The position numbers and the translations under genes were made by a program. A stretch of DNA of 64,000 bases from the NCBI GenBank assembly GCA_938006335.1, contig CALLMF010000007.1, forward strand, positions 1-64,000, given 5' to 3'. This DNA comes from an uncultured Granulosicoccaceae bacterium (lineage in GTDB: Bacteria; Pseudomonadota; Gammaproteobacteria; Granulosicoccales; Granulosicoccaceae). A model generated the notes under the pieces. That model was not told where the DNA came from. It searched no databases and saw only the letters and a list, made by a program, of their open reading frames with translations. Positions 1 to 8,882 of the stretch are shown here, in pieces (the stretch's first letter is position 1; every line of letters begins with the position of its first letter).

Positions 1-79
1 GCAAGCGCACGCAACATTCAAGCATCCTGTGAAACAATGCGGTTTCCGGATACCAGACCTTGGGATGAAGAGACCTGAC

Positions 80-457
80 ATGGGACACCTGTCGACACAT
101 GTACTGGACACCACGAGAGGTCTGCCCGGTGCAGGAATCCACTTGACCGTCGAGCGGCTGAGTGACGGCGATCGGCATGTTGTAGCCACTGCCACGACCA
201 ATGCCGATGGTCGTTGCGATCATCCTCTTCTCGAAGGGGATGCGTTCTCGGTCGGTGAGTACGAGCTTCAGTTTGCAGTCGGTGACTACCTGAATGCAAC
301 AGCCTCAAAGCCGCAAGCTGGTGAGCCGAACAGCACCAACGAGCCGCGTTTTCTCGATACGGTTGTCATCCGCTTTGGCGTGTCCAATGCCGATGAGCAC
401 TATCACGTGCCGCTGCTGATTTCACCCTTCGCCTATTCCACCTATCGGGGTAGCTGA
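80..457 (+). CDS. uraH: 5-hydroxyisourate hydrolase
   Basis: Hydrolyses 5-hydroxyisourate, the product of urate oxidation, to OHCU. The protein is transthyretin-like: it begins MGHLSTHVLDTTRG and ends YRGS, the two signature ends of the family. About 125 aa, the usual length. The ATG at 80 is chosen because family members start at this MGH; an in-frame ATG at 65 and one at 29 would only add an unrelated extension. It leads a purine-catabolic operon; only 2 bp separate it from puuD. The OHCU decarboxylase gene (uraD) is not seen and may lie upstream of the left edge. Confidence 0.93.
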   Translation: MGHLSTHVLDTTRGLPGAGIHLTVERLSDGDRHVVATATTNADGRCDHPLLEGDAFSVGEYELQFAVGDYLNATASKPQAGEPNSTNEPRFLDTVVIRFGVSNADEHYHVPLLISPFAYSTYRGS

Positions 458-459
458 AG

Positions 460-1662
460 GTGGAAGGCTACGTTCTGGAATGGCTGAACCTGCTGGGTCG
501 GTGGGTGCACCTGGTCACGGGCATTGCCTGGATCGGCGCGTCGTTCTATTTCGTCTGGCTGGATAATCATCTGGAGATTCCAGCCAAGGAAGAAGATCGT
601 GCGCAAGGTGTCGGTGGAGAGCTCTGGGCGGTACACGGCGGAGGCTTCTACAACGCTCAGAAATACACCAACGGTGTCCCCGCGATTCCACCGACCTTGC
701 ACTGGTTCAAGTGGGAGGCCTACACAACACTGATCACCGGCGCCTTTCTGATGGCGCTGATCTATTGGTACCAGGCAGAGATCTACCTGATCGACCCCGG
801 AGTGATGTCGCTGTCCAAACCCATAGCTGTTGCTCTGGGTATTCTTACGCTCGTCGGTGGCTGGCTTGGCTACGATGCTCTCTGCAAGTCCCGGCTTGGA
901 CAACGTGAAAACCTGATGGCGCTGGTGCTTCTCGTTGCCTTGACGGTCATTGCCTGGGCGCTGTGCCAGGTGTTCAGTGGCCGTGGAGCGTATATGCACT
1001 TCGGTGCGATGCTCGGCACCATCATGGTCGCCAATGTGTATTTCGTGATCATGCCCGGCCAGCGTGCGATGGTCGCAGCAAGTTCGGAAGGCGTGCAACC
1101 GGACCCCATGCATGGTAAGCGAGCCAAGCAGCGCTCGGTACACAACACCTACTTCACCCTGCCCGTGCTGTTCGTGATGATCAGCAATCACTACGCGATG
1201 ACGTGGGGACACGAGTACAACTGGCTTGTTCTCATTGCCATGTCGGTCGCCGGTGCGCTCATTCGCGTGCACTTCGTCCAAGCACACAAGGGCAAACCTT
1301 CTCCGGTGCCGGCGAGTGTTGCGGCCTTGCTCCTGCTTGGCATCATCACGGCAATCGCGCCGCGCCCTCGCCCTGCACCGGACGCATCGGTGCCGACGGT
1401 CTCGTTGGCAGAAGCTCACGCCATTGTCGAGGCGCGCTGCACCTCCTGTCATGCCGATGTTCCGACCCAAGCCGGCTTCTCGGCGCCACCTGCCGGCGTG
1501 GTACTGGAAACACCCGAACAAACGCAGGCGCAGGCATCCACGATTCACCAGCAAGTGGTCGTCACGCGGGCAATGCCGATCGGCAACCTCACCGGCATCA
1601 CCGATGACGAACGCGCCACGATAGATCGGTGGTTTCTGGCGAACACGGTCGGTGGCAACTGA
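460..1662 (+). CDS. puuD: Membrane-bound urate hydroxylase with C-terminal cytochrome c domain
   Basis: Oxidises urate to 5-hydroxyisourate at the membrane, replacing soluble uricase. The N-terminal 300 or so residues are hydrophobic with several predicted membrane segments and the family's opening GRWVHLVTGIAWIGASFYFVW. A CTSCH haem-binding motif sits at residues 327-331 in a periplasmic-type cytochrome c tail, so electrons probably pass to the respiratory chain. About 400 aa, as expected for PuuD. It starts at GTG 460, two bases after the uraH stop, and its stop shares one base with the allA start (TGATG), indicating translational coupling. Confidence 0.94.
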   Translation: MEGYVLEWLNLLGRWVHLVTGIAWIGASFYFVWLDNHLEIPAKEEDRAQGVGGELWAVHGGGFYNAQKYTNGVPAIPPTLHWFKWEAYTTLITGAFLMALIYWYQAEIYLIDPGVMSLSKPIAVALGILTLVGGWLGYDALCKSRLGQRENLMALVLLVALTVIAWALCQVFSGRGAYMHFGAMLGTIMVANVYFVIMPGQRAMVAASSEGVQPDPMHGKRAKQRSVHNTYFTLPVLFVMISNHYAMTWGHEYNWLVLIAMSVAGALIRVHFVQAHKGKPSPVPASVAALLLLGIITAIAPRPRPAPDASVPTVSLAEAHAIVEARCTSCHADVPTQAGFSAPPAGVVLETPEQTQAQASTIHQQVVVTRAMPIGNLTGITDDERATIDRWFLANTVGGN

Positions 1663-2180
1663 TGGCGACGGACATCATCATCGAACCACTGACCGCCGGT
1701 GCGTTCGCGCCGTTTGGTGATGTCATCGAGATAGCGGGCACGCCCAGTGCGCTCATCAATCGTGGCAAGTGCCGCCGCTTCACTGACCTTGCGACGCTCG
1801 ACATCGAGGATGGAAAAACCGGAATCAGTCTGTTCGAGGGAACGGCCTACGCGCTACCGCTCACGCTTGATCTCGTCGAACGTCATCCCCTCGGCAGTCA
1901 GGCCTTCATACCGATGTCCGACATCCCGTTTCTGGTGATCGTCGCAGAAGACGATAGCGGATCCCCCACAAGGCCTCGTGCCTGGCTGAGCAACGGCCGC
2001 CAGGGGGTCAACTATCATCGCGGCACATGGCACGGGGTACTCACACCGCTGCGTGAGCCCGCCTTGTTTACCGTGATCGATCGTATCGGCGACGGCGCCA
2101 ACCTCGAGGAAGTCACGCTGAATCCCTCGTTTCGTGTGGTTGACGCGCACGGTCTTGTCCTCCAGGGCACTCCCTCATGA
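1662..2180 (+). CDS. allA: Ureidoglycolate lyase
   Basis: Splits ureidoglycolate to glyoxylate and urea, late in allantoin degradation. The sequence carries the AllA cupin pattern, including F-A-P-F-G-D-V near residue 16 and the conserved NYHRGTWHG block around residue 118. About 172 aa, close to family length. The ATG at 1662 is used because it overlaps the puuD stop by one base; the longer open frame from 1629 is inside puuD. It overlaps puuE by four bases (ATGA), so the four genes form one transcription unit. Confidence 0.93.
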   Translation: MATDIIIEPLTAGAFAPFGDVIEIAGTPSALINRGKCRRFTDLATLDIEDGKTGISLFEGTAYALPLTLDLVERHPLGSQAFIPMSDIPFLVIVAEDDSGSPTRPRAWLSNGRQGVNYHRGTWHGVLTPLREPALFTVIDRIGDGANLEEVTLNPSFRVVDAHGLVLQGTPS

Positions 2181-3088
2181 ACAACGACTACCCGCGCGAT
2201 CTTGTCGGCTACGGCAGTACTCCCCCCGACCCGCAGTGGCCCGACAACGCGGCCATCGCCGTGCAGATCGTGCTGAACGTCGAGGAAGGGGGCGAGAACA
2301 ACATTCTGCACGGCGACGCTGCCTCCGAGGCCTTTCTGTCCGAGATCATTGGCGCGGCACCATGGCCCGGGCAACGCCACATGAACATGGAGTCCATCTA
2401 CGAGTACGGCTCGCGCGCAGGGTTCTGGCGCTTGTACCGCTTGTTTACAGAACGCCGCATCCCGATCACCGTATTCGGTGTTGCAACGGCTCTGGCCCGT
2501 GTACCCGACGCGGTCGCTGCGATGAACGAGGCGCAATGGGAGATCGCAACCCACGGGTACAAGTGGATCGACTACAAGGACTTCACCGAAGACGAAGAGC
2601 GCGCGCACCTGGACATGGCCGTGGAGCTGCACGAGGCCGTCACGGGCAGCCTGCCCACCGGTGCCTACATCGGCAGAACATCCGTGCATAGCCAGGATCT
2701 GGTGGCAGAACGCGCACACATCGAATACTCGGCGGACAGCTACGCGGACGAGCTGCCCTACTGGCGCGCGTCGGCTACCGGCCCGCAGTTGTTGGTGCCG
2801 TACACCATGGACGCCAACGACATGAGATTCTCGAGCGGACAGGGCTTCAATACAGGCCGGGAGTTCGAGCAACACCTGATCGACTCCTTCGATACCCTGT
2901 ATGCCGAAGGGATCGCGGGTGCGCCAAAGATGATGTCAATCGGGCTGCACTCCAGACTGGTCGGGCGTCCCGGTCGAGCGGCCGGACTGGTGCGATTTCT
3001 CGACCACGTGGCCTCCCACGAGCGGGTCTGGATGGCTCGGCGTATCGACATTGCCAGGCACTGGCGGGAAAAACATCCGCCGACCTGA
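2177..3088 (+). CDS. puuE: Allantoinase, polysaccharide-deacetylase type (PuuE)
   Basis: Converts allantoin to allantoate. This is the metal-independent PuuE family related to polysaccharide deacetylases, not the amidohydrolase-type AllB. Recognisable family features are the N-terminal RDLVGYG, the NVEEGGENNILHGD stretch (about residues 34-47) and EIATHGYKWIDY (about residues 122-133). 303 aa, normal length. It starts in an ATGA overlap with allA and ends the operon. Allantoicase or allantoate amidohydrolase is not in the window and must be elsewhere. Confidence 0.93.
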   Translation: MNNDYPRDLVGYGSTPPDPQWPDNAAIAVQIVLNVEEGGENNILHGDAASEAFLSEIIGAAPWPGQRHMNMESIYEYGSRAGFWRLYRLFTERRIPITVFGVATALARVPDAVAAMNEAQWEIATHGYKWIDYKDFTEDEERAHLDMAVELHEAVTGSLPTGAYIGRTSVHSQDLVAERAHIEYSADSYADELPYWRASATGPQLLVPYTMDANDMRFSSGQGFNTGREFEQHLIDSFDTLYAEGIAGAPKMMSIGLHSRLVGRPGRAAGLVRFLDHVASHERVWMARRIDIARHWREKHPPT

Positions 3089-3131
3089 ACGCTCCGGTTG
3101 CACCGCTGGCTACTGCCCAGCCATCAGGACG

Positions 3132-3683
3132 TCACCACATCAAGTCGTCAGGTACCTGAAATTCAGCATACGGATCATCGTCCTCGACCGTCTCACCATC
3201 CGCCTTGCTGTTCATCAACACCACGCGTTGCGCATCTCGTTCGGCCACTTTCCTGGCGACTGGCCGTGGCACGATCTCGAACCGCGCATCCGAGTCCCCA
3301 CCGAGGCGAACGATGGCCAGGCGTCCGGCTACCAGGGCCGCGCGATCATCCGCTGTGACGTGTAGAGTCCGGATACGCCCGTCGGCAGTGAAGCCGAATT
3401 CCGCTTCCCCACGTTCCTCGATTCGATTCATGTCGACCAGCTGCACGATCTGGGCTTGCAGCGCGCGCGCCTCCGCCGCCTCCTGACGCTCGCGATTGAG
3501 CGCGCGGTCTCGCTCGACCTTGGCCGCGTGGGCTTCACGCGCCAGCTTGGTCGCTTCATCTTCGACGATGACGCCACGCTGGGCCTCGCGGTGCTTGTGG
3601 TTTTGAGCGCGCTTGGCCTTGGCCGCTTGCTTGGCATTGGCCAGCCCGGCCTGCTTGAGTTGATCCTGAAGTGACTTACCCAT
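3132..3683 (-). CDS. DUF2058 family protein (YaiL-like)
   Basis: Member of the DUF2058 / YaiL group, found widely in gammaproteobacteria and described only as nucleoprotein or polynucleotide-associated. It starts MGKSLQDQLKQAGL, the family hallmark, followed by a long basic and alanine-rich helix (residues 5-90) likely to be coiled coil, then a compact C-terminal beta-rich part ending in an acidic tail. 183 aa, normal. It is convergent with puuE and lies 36 bp beyond the ABC-2 permease, on the same strand. The biochemical role is not known. Confidence 0.85.
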   Translation of the reverse strand: MGKSLQDQLKQAGLANAKQAAKAKRAQNHKHREAQRGVIVEDEATKLAREAHAAKVERDRALNRERQEAAEARALQAQIVQLVDMNRIEERGEAEFGFTADGRIRTLHVTADDRAALVAGRLAIVRLGGDSDARFEIVPRPVARKVAERDAQRVVLMNSKADGETVEDDDPYAEFQVPDDLMW

Positions 3684-3719
3684 GACAAGGAGTTGCGATG
3701 AATGTGATGTATTGGCAGA

Positions 3720-4481
3720 TCAGGAGCGCAGCTTGTAGCCCGTCTTGAACATCCACCAGACAATGCCGAGACACAGCACCAGAAAGCCTGCAATCATCGC
3801 CAGTGACAGTCCCACCGGGACATCGGCCACTTCAAAGAAGCTCCAGCGAAAGCCCGAAATCAGATACACCACCGGATTGAACAAGGTGACCTTTTGCCAG
3901 AACTCCGGAAGCATGTCGATGGAATAAAAGCTGCCGCCCAGAAACACCAGTGGCGTGATGACGATCAACGGTATCAGTTGCAGCTTCTCGAAATTGTCGG
4001 CCCACAGGCCGATGATGAATCCGAACAGACTGAAAGCGATACACGTCAGTACCAGGAAGGCGACCATCCACACCGGGTGAGCGATACGCAGGTCCACGAA
4101 AAAGGCAGCGGTGATCAGGATAATCGTGCCGATGATCAACGACTTGGTAGCGGCTGCACCCACATAGCCGACGATCACCTCGAAAAACGACATCGGCGCG
4201 CTCATGACCTCGTAGATCGTGCCGGTAAACTTGGGGAAGAAGATGCCGAAGGAGGCGTTGCTGATGCTCTGTGTCAGCAGCGACAGCATCATCAGACCCG
4301 GAACGATGAACAGTCCGTAGTCCACGCCTTCGACCGATTGAATGCGCGAACCGATCGCCCCACCGAAGACCACGAAATACAAGGCCGTGGACAGTACTGG
4401 CGACACAATGCTCTGCAACAGGGTATTTCTTGTTCGGCGCATCTCGTTGAAGTAGATGGCCTTGATGCCTTCAACGTTCAT
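3720..4481 (-). CDS. ABC-2 type transporter permease (YadH-like)
   Basis: Six-helix ABC-2 permease of an exporter, about 253 aa, resembling E. coli YadH in length and in the opening [15 protein letters not shown]. Hydrophobic blocks alternate regularly, and the conserved ABC-2 core region ([15 protein letters not shown]) lies around residues 174-188. The start overlaps the ATPase stop by four bases (ATGA), so the pair is co-translated. The substrate is not predictable from sequence. Confidence 0.88.
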   Translation of the reverse strand: MNVEGIKAIYFNEMRRTRNTLLQSIVSPVLSTALYFVVFGGAIGSRIQSVEGVDYGLFIVPGLMMLSLLTQSISNASFGIFFPKFTGTIYEVMSAPMSFFEVIVGYVGAAATKSLIIGTIILITAAFFVDLRIAHPVWMVAFLVLTCIAFSLFGFIIGLWADNFEKLQLIPLIVITPLVFLGGSFYSIDMLPEFWQKVTLFNPVVYLISGFRWSFFEVADVPVGLSLAMIAGFLVLCLGIVWWMFKTGYKLRS

Positions 4482-5431
4482 TCCACAGCTCCGTCGTTGT
4501 CACTTGCCACCATGTCGACGAAGATGTCCTCCAGGGAGCTCTGGGTGGTAGAGAGGTCCTTGAGCTGCAGGCCCGCCGAATTCAAGGCTTGTAGCAGGGA
4601 CGTAATTCCTGTCCTGTCCGCACGGGTGTCATAGCTGTACACCAGACGGCGACCATCGGAGCTACGCTCAAGGCTGAAAGGCTCGAGCGTAGCTGGCACG
4701 GAATCACAGGGATCACGCAACTCGATGGTCAATTGCTTGCGCCCGAATCTCGACATCAGATTGACCTTGTCATCAATGGCGATGATCCGGCCCTTGGCGA
4801 TCACACCCACACGATCCGCAATCTCTTCAGCTTCCTCGATGTAGTGTGTGGTGAGAATGATCGTCACGCCGTCGGCACGCAACTGCTCCACGATGGCCCA
4901 CATGTCCTTGCGCAACTCGACATCCACACCCGCGGTAGGTTCATCCAGAAACAGGATGCGCGGCTCGTGGGCCAGCGCCTTGGCAATCAGCACCCGGCGC
5001 TTCATGCCTCCTGAAAGCTGCTGCATGATGTTGCCCATCTTGTCACCCAGCGACAATCGACCCAACAACTCCTCGATGTAGACATCGTTACGCGCCAGGC
5101 CGAACAAGCCTCGACTCAGGCGCACGGTATTGGCAACGACATCGAACGGCGCGATCGCAAGCTCCTGAGGCACCAGACCGATCAGTGACCGTGCCTCACG
5201 AAAGTTCTTGTGTATGTCGTGTCCGCCGACCGTGACGCTCCCCGAGGTGGGTTCGACAAGACCACAGATCGTCGAGATAAGAGTCGTCTTTCCAGCGCCG
5301 TTCGGACCGAGCAAGGCGAGAATCTCACCCTCCTTGATATCGAGATCGACATTGCTGAGAGCGGTAAAGCCATTGGCGTAGCGCTTGCCAAGGCCGCGCA
5401 CGCGAATGATGGGTTCTGACGTTGGGTTCAT
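4478..5431 (-). CDS. ABC transporter ATP-binding protein (YadG-like)
   Basis: ATPase of the adjacent ABC-2 exporter. Walker [10 protein letters not shown] near residues 42-50, signature LSGGMKRR near 139, Walker [13 protein letters not shown], and a switch histidine in LTTHY. A C-terminal extension of about 90 residues follows the nucleotide-binding domain. 317 aa, near E. coli YadG (308). Begins at ATG 5431. No binding protein is nearby, which fits export rather than uptake. Confidence 0.9.
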   Translation of the reverse strand: MNPTSEPIIRVRGLGKRYANGFTALSNVDLDIKEGEILALLGPNGAGKTTLISTICGLVEPTSGSVTVGGHDIHKNFREARSLIGLVPQELAIAPFDVVANTVRLSRGLFGLARNDVYIEELLGRLSLGDKMGNIMQQLSGGMKRRVLIAKALAHEPRILFLDEPTAGVDVELRKDMWAIVEQLRADGVTIILTTHYIEEAEEIADRVGVIAKGRIIAIDDKVNLMSRFGRKQLTIELRDPCDSVPATLEPFSLERSSDGRRLVYSYDTRADRTGITSLLQALNSAGLQLKDLSTTQSSLEDIFVDMVASDNDGAVE

Positions 5432-5643
5432 CCATGGAGTGTGGCACAGGTATGCGGCCCTTCAGCCGTAAACGTACACGCTGAACGGCACAGGCAGCTC
5501 GCAGTGGCGACTCGGGTCAAACGCTTCTGTCCATATTGAAATCCACTGGAGTTTCCGCGGGTAATCTACAATGCGTCAGACCCGCGCGGTACCGTCGGAC
5601 CATACGGCGGCGCCAATCGCCCCGCGATCAAGGAGAGCCCCTC

Positions 5644-6601
5644 ATGAATACACGTCTACTCGCTGTCAGCATCCTCTGGATGGCGACTGTTGTCGGTTTT
5701 TCATCGGCCGCGCTCGCTCAGTCGAGCAACCTGCAATCACCACCCAACCTCGAGGCGCGGATCACAGACGCCGGCGTGCTGGTCACCTGGGACGCGGTCG
5801 CTGGGGCAGCTTACTACGACGTCTATGCACTCGACTCCGGGCAGCGCATTGCTGAAGGTCTGGTTGAGACCCAGTATCTCGACACGGCGCCTGCCACACC
5901 CGCTGGCTACTTCGCGGTCTCTTGTGAAGCCATCCGGCTGTGCTCGAGTCCGGGTGGAAGCGTGCGCCCTGCAGGTAGCCTTGTCTCGAACGGCATCGAC
6001 GGTGACCCATCGGTACCACAAGCGGTAACGTACACGCTGGACACCAACGGCGGCGCGACGATCAACTTCGAACCGGTGGTCGGCGCCATCGGCTACCTGC
6101 TGCACATCAATCGAGGGTATGTCGGCTATTCGGAGGCAGGTACCAGCTTCGACATCGACGAGTTCGATATCAATTCGTCCTACCAGATTAGCGCTCATAT
6201 CCCTGATGCAAAGATCACCCACCCCGGCATGTCACTTCCCGCGGTCGCCGCCGGCGACCCGGATGCCGGCACCGACGAGCTTGCCGTTGCACTGAATCGC
6301 ATCGCCGAACTCGAATCACAGGTGGACTCTCGATGCCGAGAATGCAGAGCTGGCCCTGACACTGGCGGAGCGCGAAGAACAGATCGAGACACTGATGGCC
6401 ATGCTCGTGGATGACACGGACAACGGCGAGCTGATTCTCGAGCTGAACGAAGCGAATGTCATCATTGACGCGCAGGCAAACGAAATTGCCGCACAGGATG
6501 AGGAAATCAGCGAGCTCGAAGCGCGTGCTGCCGAAGACGCCAGCACCATCGCTCGATTGGAGGACGAACTCGAGGCCTGTCTGGCTGCCAGTGACCGGTA
6601 A
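5644..6601 (+). pseudogene. Secreted fibronectin-like/coiled-coil protein, reading frame interrupted
   Basis: A good ribosome site (AAGGAGAG at 5631-5638) precedes ATG 5644. The product opens with a signal peptide ending A-L-A-Q near residue 26, then two segments resembling fibronectin III-type beta sandwiches (about residues 30-120 and 125-215; the motif VTWDAVAGAAYYDVYAL is typical). It then begins a heptad coil (RIAELESQV) and changes frame near 6326-6331. The original frame stops at 6412-6414 with a non-coil tail. The +1 frame carries LDAENAEL and a long heptad coiled coil to the TAA at 6599-6601. One extra base would explain it. It may be a real disruption, a sequencing error or a recoding site. 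Function unknown. Confidence 0.7.
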
Positions 6602-6612
6602 CTGACAGACGC

Positions 6613-6644
6613 ACGCGGACGGGCACCTGCACTGCCGTCCGCGT
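6613..6644. terminator. Hairpin between convergent genes
   Basis: Perfect 10-bp inverted repeat ACGCGGACGG / CCGTCCGCGT with a 12-base loop, lying between two converging gene ends (6601 and 6650). It could serve both directions. There is no T-run, so efficiency as an intrinsic terminator is uncertain. Confidence 0.6.
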
Positions 6645-6649
6645 CTCGC

Positions 6650-7597
6650 TCAGCCCGTCACGGGGGTCAGCAATGGCGTGCCTGCAAAGTGGGCATGGAG
6701 ATTGTCGCGCTGCAGCTGCCCCATCTTCTTACGGGTTTCTACCGTCGCAGACGACTGATGTGGCTGAAGCAACACGTTGTCCAGTTCCAGAAATCGTTCG
6801 TCGATATTCGGCTCGGAATAAAACACATCAAGCGCGGCACCACGGATTCGCTTGTGCTGGAGTGCGCTGATCAAGCCCTCTTCGTCGACGGTGATGCCCC
6901 GCGAGATATTGACCAGCACGCCGTCCGGGCCCAACGCGTCCAGCACTTCCCTTGATACGATGCCAGCCGTTTCAGGATTTGCTGACACAGCAACGACAAG
7001 AATATCGACGTGGGCGGCAAGTGTGGCGGGAGAGTCGTGGTACGTCCATCCTGGCGTGTCCTTGGCGGACCGTGCGTAGTAATGCAGCTCGGATTGAAAC
7101 GGCACCATGCGCTCGGCGATCGCGCGGCCGATGCGTCCCAGACCGACAATGCCCACCTTCTGGCCAGACACCGTGCGCTGCAAGGGATAAGCACCTTCCT
7201 GCCCCCACTGCCCGCTGGTGACCCAGTGGGAGGCTCCGGGAATGTCTCGGCTCAGGCCGAGTAGCATGCCAACAGCAAGATCCGCGACATCGTCGGTGAG
7301 CACATCCGGCGTGTTGCTGAGCTTGATGCCACGCGACAGCGCATGCGCCACATCGATGGAGTCGTAGCCAACGCCGAAGTTCGCGATGATCTCGAGATTG
7401 GGAAACGCATCCATGATCTCTGCACTCATCGGATCATGGCCCTTGAACGCAAAGGCCTGAATCAGTGCGCGCTCATCGGCACTCATGTCCAGTGGGTCAT
7501 GGCTCGCCGACAGCCAGTGTAGCTCGAAGTCCTGACTCATGGCATCGATATCCCATGGGTCGTAGTCGCCAAAGCAGAGCAGGTGCGGTTCAGGCAT
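6650..7597 (-). CDS. D-isomer-specific 2-hydroxyacid dehydrogenase
   Basis: NAD(P)-dependent reductase of 2-keto acids, closest in appearance to glyoxylate/hydroxypyruvate reductases. The Rossmann motif GLGRIGRAIAERM is at about residue 149; the catalytic arginine is in NISRG, the glutamate in the region before DVF, and the histidine in QPHQSSAT. About 315 aa, normal. ATG 7597 is chosen over TTG 7603 because AAGGA lies six bases upstream of it. The gene follows the LacI-type regulator on the same strand with a 62-bp gap, so it may belong to the same regulon as the divergent importer. Confidence 0.86.
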   Translation of the reverse strand: MPEPHLLCFGDYDPWDIDAMSQDFELHWLSASHDPLDMSADERALIQAFAFKGHDPMSAEIMDAFPNLEIIANFGVGYDSIDVAHALSRGIKLSNTPDVLTDDVADLAVGMLLGLSRDIPGASHWVTSGQWGQEGAYPLQRTVSGQKVGIVGLGRIGRAIAERMVPFQSELHYYARSAKDTPGWTYHDSPATLAAHVDILVVAVSANPETAGIVSREVLDALGPDGVLVNISRGITVDEEGLISALQHKRIRGAALDVFYSEPNIDERFLELDNVLLQPHQSSATVETRKKMGQLQRDNLHAHFAGTPLLTPVTG

Positions 7598-7659
7598 ATC
7601 CAATCCTTTATATCGTTGGTGGTGTGCGAGTCAGATCCTGTGCGGGCTGGCGGACTCGA

Positions 7660-8679
7660 CTACAAGGTATCGCCTTCGACCAGACGAGCGCGAACGGCGG
7701 TAACGCTGTCAATCGGTTCCCCGGTCAGCGCTCGCGCCATCTGTTCGGCTGCCAACTTGCCGATCATCAGCACAGGGATGGCCGTGGTTGTCAGACGCTG
7801 CGGCAGTATCGAGTTGGCTTCATAGCCACCCCAGCCGGCAATACCGATTTCTTCGGGTACTCGAATCCCCTTCTTTTGACACCATGCCAGACCGCCGATC
7901 GCCATGGCATCGTCCATGTAATAGATCATGTCGACATCCTGCGTGTGGTTGAGCAGGTTCTCGGTACCGTAGTATCCGGCGTAGAAGCCCGGTTCGTCCT
8001 TGAGTATCTCGGTGTGCACAATGCTGTGTCCCGCGCGTGCAAATCCGCTTGTGAATCCGTCGATACGCTCAGGCGCCACGGTGTGATCATCAGTTGCGGC
8101 CAGCAGCAATGCCGGTCGAGAGTACCCATTGAGCAACGCATGCTGGCTCAACTCAAGGCCCGCATCGTACTCGTTGAATCCTACCGACATACCGATCGGA
8201 CTGGTGTTCAGGTTCCAGAACTCAAGCACCGGCACCGACGCCTCGCGCAGGATCTTGAGCGTGTTTTTGCTGTGATACCGGTGTGACAGCAGCACACCGG
8301 CCGGGCGCCAGGAGAGGATGTTTTTCAACCAGATCTCTTCCTGGGACTGCTGATGGTTGTGGCTGCCAATGATCATCTGATAACCCAGTCTGGCCAGGGT
8401 TCTATCAAGCGCGTCCAACGCCTGAGTCACGAGGTAGCCGGATAACTGCGGGACACACACGCCGACGAGTGTCGAGGTTTGCGTGGTACCGAACGCTGCT
8501 GCGAGGCGATTCGGCACATAGCCTTGTCGCTCGACTTCCGCGAGCACGCGCGCGCGCGTCGCCTCGGAAAAACCATCCGCGTCGCGCAGCACACGCGAGA
8601 CAGTCATCTTCGAGACGCCGGCTGCCTCGGCGATTTCGCTCAGGCTGACGTGCGGCTTCTTGTCGTGTTTTGTGATCAT
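7660..8679 (-). CDS. LacI-family transcriptional regulator (GntR/IdnR-like)
   Basis: DNA-binding repressor with an N-terminal LacI helix-turn-helix (residues 11-35: SLSEIAEAAGVSKMTVSRVLR) and a periplasmic-binding-protein-like effector domain. 339 aa, standard. Divergent from the sugar importer operon starting at 8883. The intergenic region contains palindromes built on GTTACC..GGTAAC, which match the known GntR/IdnR operator type, so self-regulation and control of the importer are likely. The ligand is unknown; a sugar acid or sugar phosphate would fit the relatives. Confidence 0.9.
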   Translation of the reverse strand: MITKHDKKPHVSLSEIAEAAGVSKMTVSRVLRDADGFSEATRARVLAEVERQGYVPNRLAAAFGTTQTSTLVGVCVPQLSGYLVTQALDALDRTLARLGYQMIIGSHNHQQSQEEIWLKNILSWRPAGVLLSHRYHSKNTLKILREASVPVLEFWNLNTSPIGMSVGFNEYDAGLELSQHALLNGYSRPALLLAATDDHTVAPERIDGFTSGFARAGHSIVHTEILKDEPGFYAGYYGTENLLNHTQDVDMIYYMDDAMAIGGLAWCQKKGIRVPEEIGIAGWGGYEANSILPQRLTTTAIPVLMIGKLAAEQMARALTGEPIDSVTAVRARLVEGDTL

Positions 8680-8703
8680 GCAGCCTGTAGTTACGCAGAG
8701 TAA

Positions 8704-8718
8704 CGTTACCGGGTAACG
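8704..8718. promoter_or_regulatory. Candidate LacI-family operator A
   Basis: Perfect 15-base palindrome CGTTACC-G-GGTAACG, 25 bases upstream of the regulator's start codon. The half-site GTTACC matches the operators of E. coli GntR and IdnR. The odd centre (one extra G) makes it slightly wider than operator B. Confidence 0.65.
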
Positions 8719-8806
8719 CGAATCCTAACCTCCGTGGGGCATCGCCGGGCACACTCGGCCTCACAAAGCCGGCAGAATGGGCGCCTGAGCGAGGAGTAAG
8801 TTTATC

Positions 8807-8835
8807 TTGACACTCAGATTAGCTTTACTTACGGT
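8807..8835 (+). promoter_or_regulatory. Promoter of the dual sugar-importer operon
   Basis: TTGACA (8807-8812) is a perfect -35 box. A 17-base spacer leads to TACGGT (8830-8835), a weak -10 that keeps the TA...T pattern. The -10 overlaps operator B, a layout that suits direct repression. Confidence 0.55.
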
Positions 8836-8844
8836 ACCGGTAAC
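8833..8844. promoter_or_regulatory. Candidate LacI-family operator B
   Basis: GGTACCGGTAAC differs at one position from the symmetric GTTACCGGTAAC, the GntR-type core. It overlaps the probable -10 box. It is followed by TAACGTTA (8841-8848), an octamer also found at 8701-8708 beside operator A. Confidence 0.6.
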
Positions 8845-8882
8845 GTTAGTGTTCCCGACAACGATATCGGCAGGAGTGAGCG

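Noticed and set aside
442..1554. Long open frame on the minus strand opposite puuD
   Set aside because: It is complementary to a well-identified gene, its product is rich in Arg/His with no recognisable domain, and such antisense frames are common in GC-rich coding DNA.
2015..2875. 286-codon open frame on the minus strand
   Set aside because: It is antisense to allA and puuE, both certain, and shows no domain.
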